Shown here: piece by piece, positions 1-6,500 of the stretch
Numbering within the stretch: the stretch's first letter is position 1
How the letters are laid out: each line of letters starts with the position of its first letter
DNA from: an uncultured Ruminococcus sp.
GTDB lineage: Bacteria; Bacillota; Clostridia; Oscillospirales; Acutalibacteraceae
Assembly: GCA_902783815.1 (NCBI GenBank)
Contig: CACZSM010000014.1
Coordinates: 1 to 9,477, forward strand
Direction: 5' to 3'
DNA: 9,477 bases
Notes under the pieces: generated by a model
Told to the model about the DNA's origin: nothing
Databases searched by the model: none
The model's input: only the letters and a program-made list of their open reading frames with translations
Program-made: the position numbers and the translations under genes

Positions 1-36
1 ATCAAGTATGCTCCCAATGTCATAAAAGCAAGACCG

Positions 37-69
37 CGCTCGACCAATTTTCGTTTGCTGGTCAGAGCG
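37..69. repeat. imperfect stem-loop 1
   Basis: The arm CGCTCGACCA (37-46) pairs with TGGTC (59-63) plus GAGCG (65-69). This gives ten base pairs with a single bulged A at 64 and a 12-nt loop (47-58). It is directly followed by GAGCG/AGCG-type sequence up to about 84, which can offer alternative pairings to the CGCTC arm. It is not followed by a T-run, so it does not look like an intrinsic terminator on the plus strand. Its role is unknown; it may be part of a palindromic intergenic element together with the next two stem-loops. Confidence 0.5.
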
Positions 70-95
70 GAGCGCAGCGAGCGACTATCGCGAAA

Positions 96-128
96 TTGAC
101 AGCGCAGGCACTGCGCCTGCGCTATAAT
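96..128 (+). promoter_or_regulatory. promoter-like TTGACA/TATAAT pair with 21-bp spacer
   Basis: Both hexamers are perfect sigma-A consensus: TTGACA at 96-101 and TATAAT at 123-128. The spacer is 21 bp, longer than the usual 16-18 bp, so unaided recognition would be poor. Long-spacer promoters with a dyad in the spacer are typical of MerR-family control, where 19-20 bp is usual. The arrangement could therefore be an activator-dependent promoter, or a chance result of the palindromic sequence. No small ORF follows; a transcript would run into the leader of the large gene. Confidence 0.25.
101..123. repeat. perfect 9-bp inverted repeat (stem-loop 2)
   Basis: Perfect arms AGCGCAGGC (101-109) and GCCTGCGCT (115-123) surround a 5-nt spacer ACTGC. 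The dyad exactly fills the gap between a TTGACA (96-101) and a TATAAT (123-128), sharing one base with each. It could be an operator, an RNA hairpin, or half of a REP-like element. No T-run follows, so a simple terminator is unlikely. Confidence 0.6.
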
Positions 129-198
129 TTAGGTTGGCAAAAAATAGGCGCTCCTTGATTGACCGTAGAAATTATAGGTGTAAAAGTCCAGCCGGAAA

Positions 199-217
199 GT
201 GACCGCGCAGCGGTCAC
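199..217. repeat. perfect 8-bp inverted repeat (stem-loop 3)
   Basis: GTGACCGC (199-206) and GCGGTCAC (210-217) form a perfect 8-bp stem with a GCA loop, immediately followed by the self-complementary GGCGCC (218-223). A T-run (GTTTTT, 231-236) lies about 14 nt after the stem, too far for a classical intrinsic terminator. The 8-mer GACCGCGC in this stem (201-208) also occurs at 32-39 beside stem-loop 1, hinting that the two ends of the GC-rich block are related. Confidence 0.5.
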
Positions 218-238
218 GGCGCCAGATAAAGTTTTTAG

Positions 239-267
239 TGGAAAAATCATGTAGTATATGTTATAAT
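239..267 (+). promoter_or_regulatory. probable promoter of the large secreted-protein gene (extended -10)
   Basis: A perfect TATAAT at 262-267 is preceded by TGT, giving the extended -10 form TGnTATAAT. The matching -35 is TGGAAA at 239-244 (4 of 6 to TTGACA) with a 17-bp spacer. Transcription would start near 274, leaving an untranslated leader of roughly 135-140 nt before the TTG start. The surroundings are AT-rich, as expected for a sigma-A promoter in a Firmicute. The only structure noted in the leader is a weak GTTAAG/CTTAAC pairing (281-286 with 300-305). Confidence 0.6.
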
Positions 268-395
268 CAGTGCATGGATTGTTAAGGGGTTCTCTTAAGC
301 TTAACAGCAATTCATATTGTCCGTGGTACTCATTGGATCAGTAAATTCAAAGAAGGTGATAAGACTAATATTATTGTCGTAATTCCAAAAAACGC

Positions 396-403
396 AAAGG
401 AGG
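396..403 (+). promoter_or_regulatory. strong ribosome binding site fixing a TTG start
   Basis: AAAGGAGG is a near-perfect anti-16S match and ends 8 nt before the TTG at 412. It decides the start, because there is no ATG in frame until after the signal-peptide n-region. Starting at the TTG gives a complete basic n-region (residues 2-6, KTTKR) for the signal peptide. Confidence 0.85.
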
Positions 404-411
404 CTTTTAAG

Positions 412-501
412 TTGAAAACAACAAAACGAACTGTCAGTATCCTGCTGGTGCTTTGTATGCTTATGAGTATAATACCCATGTCGGTACTGACTGTGGAAGC
501 A
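412..501 (+). other. Sec signal peptide, residues 1-30
   Basis: The basic n-region KTTKR is followed by a hydrophobic core (residues 8-26, rich in I, L, V, M) and a cleavage region VEA-A-P. Cleavage after Ala30 fits the -3/-1 rule (Val28, Ala30) better than after Ala31, which would put Glu at -3 and Pro at +1. Cys15 lies inside the hydrophobic core and is not in a lipobox, so this is not a lipoprotein signal. Confidence 0.85.
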
Positions 502-3500
502 GCACCTTCGTCAGAAAGTATTGATGTCGGGGACTATACCGATATAGACATGGATTTCAATTATCCCTATACCGACCCTATGGAAGTCCTCAAAAACAAT
601 GCGGATCAGCGTCATATCTACCCGGGCAGCAAGGATAATATCAGCGTTAAATGGAAACACGCCGATTCCTTTGGCCCGAAAAGCGGTACTCTCAGAAGTC
701 TGCTTCAATCGACTTCCGACAGTGATAAGTATATCATTGTAGATAACGATCTCACAACAACAAGCGGCCATACGGATTATGAAACAATCGTTATCAAATC
801 CGATAAGGTGCTTGACCTGAACGGCCATCTTATCAGACTTATGGATAAGCGCAATAAGGTAGATACTCATGACGACTATCATGACAGCTATTACCAGTCA
901 GATAATTCAGCGGATTTCCAGTCTGTAATGTTCTCAATACAGAGCGGCGCAACTCTTACAATAATAGACTCATCCGCAGGGCAGACCGGCGAAATATACA
1001 TCAATGCGTACATGATAGACCCATATAAACACAGGATAAAGCGCTATACTACCCGTGATATATTCAATGTAGATGACGGTAATCTCGTTATATACGGCGG
1101 TACATATCAGGCAGGAAGAAGTAAGGCGCAGTCCGATGACGACCTTTTTAACAAGATCGAAACAGTAGTAGGAAATGCAGTAGCGCTTGCTACGGATATA
1201 GCCGGATATGCTACAGGCATAAATGCAGCTACCGGAGCTTATGAGGATGCTGTATTCAATGCTAAACAGGCTATGGATGCCATCAAGAAGGCTGGCGGCA
1301 ATCAGGACGGTGATGAGTCCGCAAAAAGCCAGACCGCTGCAACAACAGCAAAGAAAACCGGAGAAGACGCTAAGCCTGAACCGAAAAAGGATTCTCCCGA
1401 TGGTAAGGAAAATTCTGATGCAGCAAGAAATAAAACTGTCGGAGAAAAACAGGACGATAAGGATAAAAACAAAAAGAATGAATCCAATGCAAGAGGATCT
1501 GCTCAGTATGACGGCAACTCAAAAATAGCCGCAGCTGAAAATGCCATTACAGATGCTGCTACCAATAAGGATAAGATAGGTGCAATGGTAAGCTCAGCAT
1601 TCAATCTGGCAAAAAGCATAAAGTCCTGCTTCGAGACTGACGAAGGCTCTATAGTTACCCAGTCATTCCTCGGAACAGTAGTAAATGTCGGCAACGGAGG
1701 AACCTTTGTTTCCTATGGCGGCAATTATATTGGTCATGGCATGACTCCAAATATCCGCAATGGCGTTATTGAAGCTACACAAAAGGGCAAGGTCTATATC
1801 TTTGACGGTCTTTTTGAAGGTCGGTGCGGAGCAAATATCTTCAATATAGTAAAGTATAATAACAGCCTTCAGGCAGCGACTCAGTATGTTGAGGATACAA
1901 AAGGAAATGTTACAGAAAAGTCCGTAAGCATGAGAACTGATGAAACAAACGGTCTTGAAGTGCTTACAATGGTAAATAAGACGGATGCAAACGGCAATGT
2001 AGTATATGAAAACGGAAGTCCTGTCAAGGTTCCGGTAGATACAAGCAATATAAGGGTAAGGGGCGGAACATTCCGCTGCTACTACGAGGCTACTATGCTT
2101 GGGCTTAACAAGGATACCTCGGACGGTGCAAACGATCACAATACAGATCAGATGACAATGTTCCCCGGATCCGCCGGCGGAGTCAACCTCGGAGTTGAAT
2201 CCTATAATGAGGATCTTATCCGCGACGGCAGAATTCAGCTTGTAGATACCTATGGTGACGGTGCTCTTGTTCTTATGGATGACAATAAGGATGCAGGAGA
2301 TAAGAGTATCTTCCACTACAGACTGTTCTGTACGGATGAAGAACTGAGAAAGAACCGCTATCTGACAGTATATCCTAATGAACCGGGCAGCAATTCCACA
2401 TTCTCATTTTCACTCCAGACTCGTTATGATTCTCAGGATACCGGTACATATGAGGATATTTCAACAGCATGGTCGGATTCATCCGAAAATGACAGAGGTG
2501 TTTTCTCCTCTGATGAGAAATTCTTTACATATCCAATCAATGATAAGAACCTCAGCGAGAAATACTATGTAATTCCCTATATGACAAATACAGATGTATT
2601 CGGAAGAGATCTGGATGCTTCTGAGGTATGGTATTACAATACCCCTGTTGATACCAGAGGCAGAAAAATTGACGGCTTTGAATATTCATACGGTGCTGTA
2701 AGGGGTACTGTAAAGGACAAGAACGGCGATACATCGACCGTTATAAAATATCAGCAGTATCTTTCTGATTCCGAATGGAACAAGGTCGAAAAACAGTTTA
2801 TCACAGGAAGTTCATATGCAATGGAATTCCTGAAAAACTACCGCAACAATGTAAAGTGGATAACCTATAAGGTCTATCGCGTTGATCCGCTTACAAGACT
2901 GAATATCACAGATACTTTCGGAGTGGATCAGCCTGTTGTAACTGTACGCTACGGTGCTGCAAGCAATAATGCTCTGAAATGCCGGTTGCCTCTCAATGAG
3001 CTTGGCATAAACTACCAGGCAGGCGAAATGTACAGGATCGTTATGAGCGTTGACGAGTACCTCTCCTATAACGGTACAAGCAAAATTCTCGATAAAGCAA
3101 GCTGTGAAAGCAGTATTGTATTCGTATGCTATGATACGGATGAATACAAGATAGAAAACAACCAGAAAACAGAGGACTATACCCCTGTACAGTGGCTCAA
3201 TGAACCCAGATCCGGTTCGGTTGCAAAGGTACAGATAATAAATGGTCAGGCAGGTCTTATCGACTATATGAAACGAAAGATCTTCGATGTATATTACCAG
3301 TGGTATGAGGTCAATCCTGACGGTGATGATATTCTTATCGCCGGAACGGATAATATCTTCACTGGAAAGCTCGATACCTTTACAGCTGATCTTAACGGTC
3401 TGAAGAACCATACAATTCGTAAGATGCTGCCGGGTAAGGACGGATATACTTATGTAAATACTGTAGATCCCAATGACCCGAATTCAGCTCTTTACGGAGA

Positions 3501-6500
3501 AAATGGTCTGCCGGCAGACACCTCAAAATGGACTGTCGAAATGCTCCACTCCTATCTTGAAGGTGATACTCCGCTTTCTGCTATAACCAAAAACAGCGCT
3601 CTGCCGCTGTCCCCGTCAAATAACAGGACAATGGCAACTAATACAGACAGCTGTTATATCCCTGAATCCTGCGAGGGCAAGACAATATACTGCAAGGTAA
3701 CAGCAGTAAACAGCTTCTGGCTCAGGAATTTTGACCATGTTCAGGTATTCTATTCCCATCCTGTCAAGGTTCCGATAGAAACAAAGCCGCTTGTCGTAAG
3801 TCTTTCGGCTGAATATGAAGGCAGCTATGCTACTATCGACAACCCCGTAAATATCAGCATCACTGATATCAAGGGTCTTGACCCGGACGAAAAGATCACT
3901 AAGGTCGTATATAGAACTAAAAACGGCAGAAACTGGTCAAAGACCTTCGATAATATCAGCGTAACAAATGCTTCATCTGTAAAGTCGATAGCCTTTCCGA
4001 AGGATTTTGACGATAAGCCTTACGGTGTAGATAGCGTCGGCGCTTGTCCGGCTTTGCAGGTATTTGCAGAGGTCTATACAAACAAGGACAGACGGGCAAA
4101 AACAAATGTTGAGGTCGTGGATTTTGAAGCAGAAGCAAAGGATATCAGCTTCAAATATAACGATTACTACTTCTATGAGGGTATCTACCACCATATCAAT
4201 GACCCGTTTGTTGATGAAGTAAGCCTTAAAGTCACACCGCCATATGCAAGCGTCGGGTTCAGTCTTACAAACGGCGGCAGCTTTACATCCTCTGATCCGG
4301 ATGTCGCTACATTCGATGAAAAGGGCGATCTTATCCCCGGTACAAAGGAAGGCAGAACTACAATTACTCTTAATCTGCCGGACGGCAGCACAAAATCACT
4401 TGTATATGCTAACCCTATACAACAACTTGATATATCCGGAATAGACGCTCCTGTTATCGGTCAGAAATTCGACCTTACCGGAGATGTCCCCGAAGGCGCG
4501 AATTACACTGTAAAGGAAATATACTGGACAGAGGGTAAGTACGGCGACAGACTCCCTGCTGATGCAGTTGCTGAGGCTTTCCGCAGCTATACTGCTCATG
4601 CAGTAATACAGGAGAAGCCCGGATATGAATTTATGACTGATGAATACGCTTACTGGATAGGCGATACATACGGTCATTATGCTAATACTCCATATACTCT
4701 TACAGCGACCCTCAGTGACGGAACAGAAGATACTATAAGCGGTATCCTCACCGGAGATGACAGCCATGTCTGGAAGGCTGACCGTCAGAATACCATCGAA
4801 GCAAGCTACAGCTTCCCGGCATCTACCGGCGGCATGAAGGATGTTATCGACACTATTGTGATAAACTATCCTACAGATGTCAGACAGGGCGACAGTATTG
4901 ATGAATGGAAAAAACAGTTTGAGATAATCACTGGCGCCGAGGGTACATATACCACAAAAATATTTGCAGGCACAGAAGTAAGAAGTGAAGATCTCTGGGA
5001 GGCTATCGGATATGTAAGCGCACCTGATGTGTTCCTCTGCGGCAGCCAGACAGGTTTCTCTGTTCAGCTCAGACTGGACGATCAGCTTTCCGTTACATTC
5101 CCAAGTGATACCTCATCAATAAAGGTCATCATCAATGGTGAAGAGGTGACTGATGCTGAAAAAATGGGAACAACAAAATATCTTGCGATCTCTGCATATA
5201 ACTGCATCAATATCACCGAGGGAAGCAGGATAAGACCATTCCCTGTTTTCAATATTGACTGTCTGAATATGGTAGTTGGTGAATCCATAAACCTCAGCGA
5301 TATTATTACTTCAAATGTTCCCGACCTTGAATTCAGGCTCGGTGAAGAGGATCAGTCAAATGAATATTTTGACTATTATGCAGAAACAAATAAGCTCGTT
5401 ACTAAAAAAGCTGCTCCGACAGACTATCGTCCATTACAGGGATATGTACTCTGGGATACTGACGGTGACGGCATAAAGGAAACAAAGATACTCAGAAGCA
5501 TAAAACTTGATATATATGATTCCGAGGATGATCTGCCTGAGGACGATAACGCTCGTATAACCTTTAAGGCGCTCGATCCGGACGGAAACCAGGTATATTC
5601 CATCAACCGTTATGTTACTCATGAAAATACGGATGACAAGTATTCAGCTTTACAGTATTTCTCTGTTCCTGAGATAAGCAATGCAGTCATTACACGCATA
5701 GAATCATCACTCGGAGAATACAACAAAACTAATCCGGAAGTTTCCTATCGCTATGGTGTCAACAGGCTCAATACCTCAATGGTACGCAGCAACAGAACAT
5801 ACACTATCCATACCGCAGCAGCGGACAGTATAAAGATCTATCCCGGCAAGGACAGAGTATATGCTGCATTTGACGGAGAACCGGAAGGTATCATGCTTTC
5901 CATAGACAACGATATCTTCTATGCAGGCGGTTATATCGATGGTCTTGAACCCGATACTGAATACACCCTCTACTACAGACAGGGCGTTGATGGTACTGTC
6001 TATAGCAAACAGTTCAGAACTGCCAATACTGAATACGGCGTAACAGTCGGAAAAAATATCGTTACCGACAAGAATCAGGGAAATCTCGAAAGAGACGGCT
6101 GGCATTATGATACCTCATCAAACACCCTGACTCTTAAAGATTGTACTATCCTGTCCTCCGGCATACTTTCAGAGGTAGAAAAATTCGTAGGATATGAGGT
6201 CAAGGTAATGAGCGGTGCAATATCCTCTCAGCATGACCTTACTGTTGAGCTTATCGGTGAAAATAATATAACAAAGCTGAAAGGCTCTGCGCTTACAGAT
6301 GTAGGAATATATGCTGACGGAGATATCACACTTACCGGAAATGGCGATCTCCACCTCTCCGGATATACTCAGGAAAGCATACAGTCAACGGGAATCTACA
6401 GCGCCGGCGGCAATATCTATCTAAAGAGCAACGGTACTGTTTCGTTCGATAAGTTCGCTTCCGGTATTGATATCAATTACAGCAACAGGAATACTAAGGC

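Larger units (their letters stand above)
1..411. other. intergenic region with palindromes, promoter and leader; no supported gene
   Basis: No reading frame here has both a plausible start with a ribosome binding site and protein-like composition. Two forward frames are open from the left edge (one to the TGA at 97-99, one to about 156), so the tail of a gene lying to the left cannot be excluded, but neither translation is recognisable. Composition is split: bases 61-120 are 39/60 G+C, while 241-300 are 20/60 G+C. The GC-rich half carries three stem-loops and could be an inserted or dispersed intergenic element. The AT-rich half holds the promoter and untranslated leader of the large downstream gene. 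I saw no riboswitch consensus; in particular no c-di-GMP-I (GEMM) core. Confidence 0.7.

Noticed and set aside
171..199. Minus-strand TATAAT at 176-171 as a leftward promoter
   Set aside because: The -10 is consensus but no acceptable -35 lies at 16-18 bp, there is no TGn extension, and no gene is seen to the left.
122..310. Minus-strand 62-codon open frame in the intergenic region
   Set aside because: It spans the stem-loop at 199-217 and the promoter region; no domain is visible. It could recur if the region is a dispersed repeat, but nothing supports translation.
391..403. ACGCAAAGG sequence resembling part of a c-di-GMP-I riboswitch
   Set aside because: Only this short piece resembles the motif; the rest of the conserved core and the paired elements are absent. 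The segment is explained by the ribosome binding site.
286..411. In-frame open extension upstream of the TTG start
   Set aside because: The frame is open back to a TAA at 283-285, but no ATG, GTG or TTG occurs in it. The strong ribosome binding site and signal peptide fix the start at 412.
1223..1528. Plus-strand 101-codon frame overlapping the charged insert
   Set aside because: It arises in the alternate frame of Lys-rich and Ala-rich codons and gives an R/K/Q/M-rich product without domain character. The main frame continues intact through it.
1663..2316. Minus-strand 217-codon open frame
   Set aside because: It lies wholly antisense to the large gene, whose own translation has clear solenoid motifs here. 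The antisense product is Ile/Cys/Val-rich low-information sequence with no recognised domain.
2812..3411. Minus-strand 199-codon open frame
   Set aside because: Antisense shadow of the Ig-like region of the large gene; composition is typical of a reverse frame and no family is recognisable.
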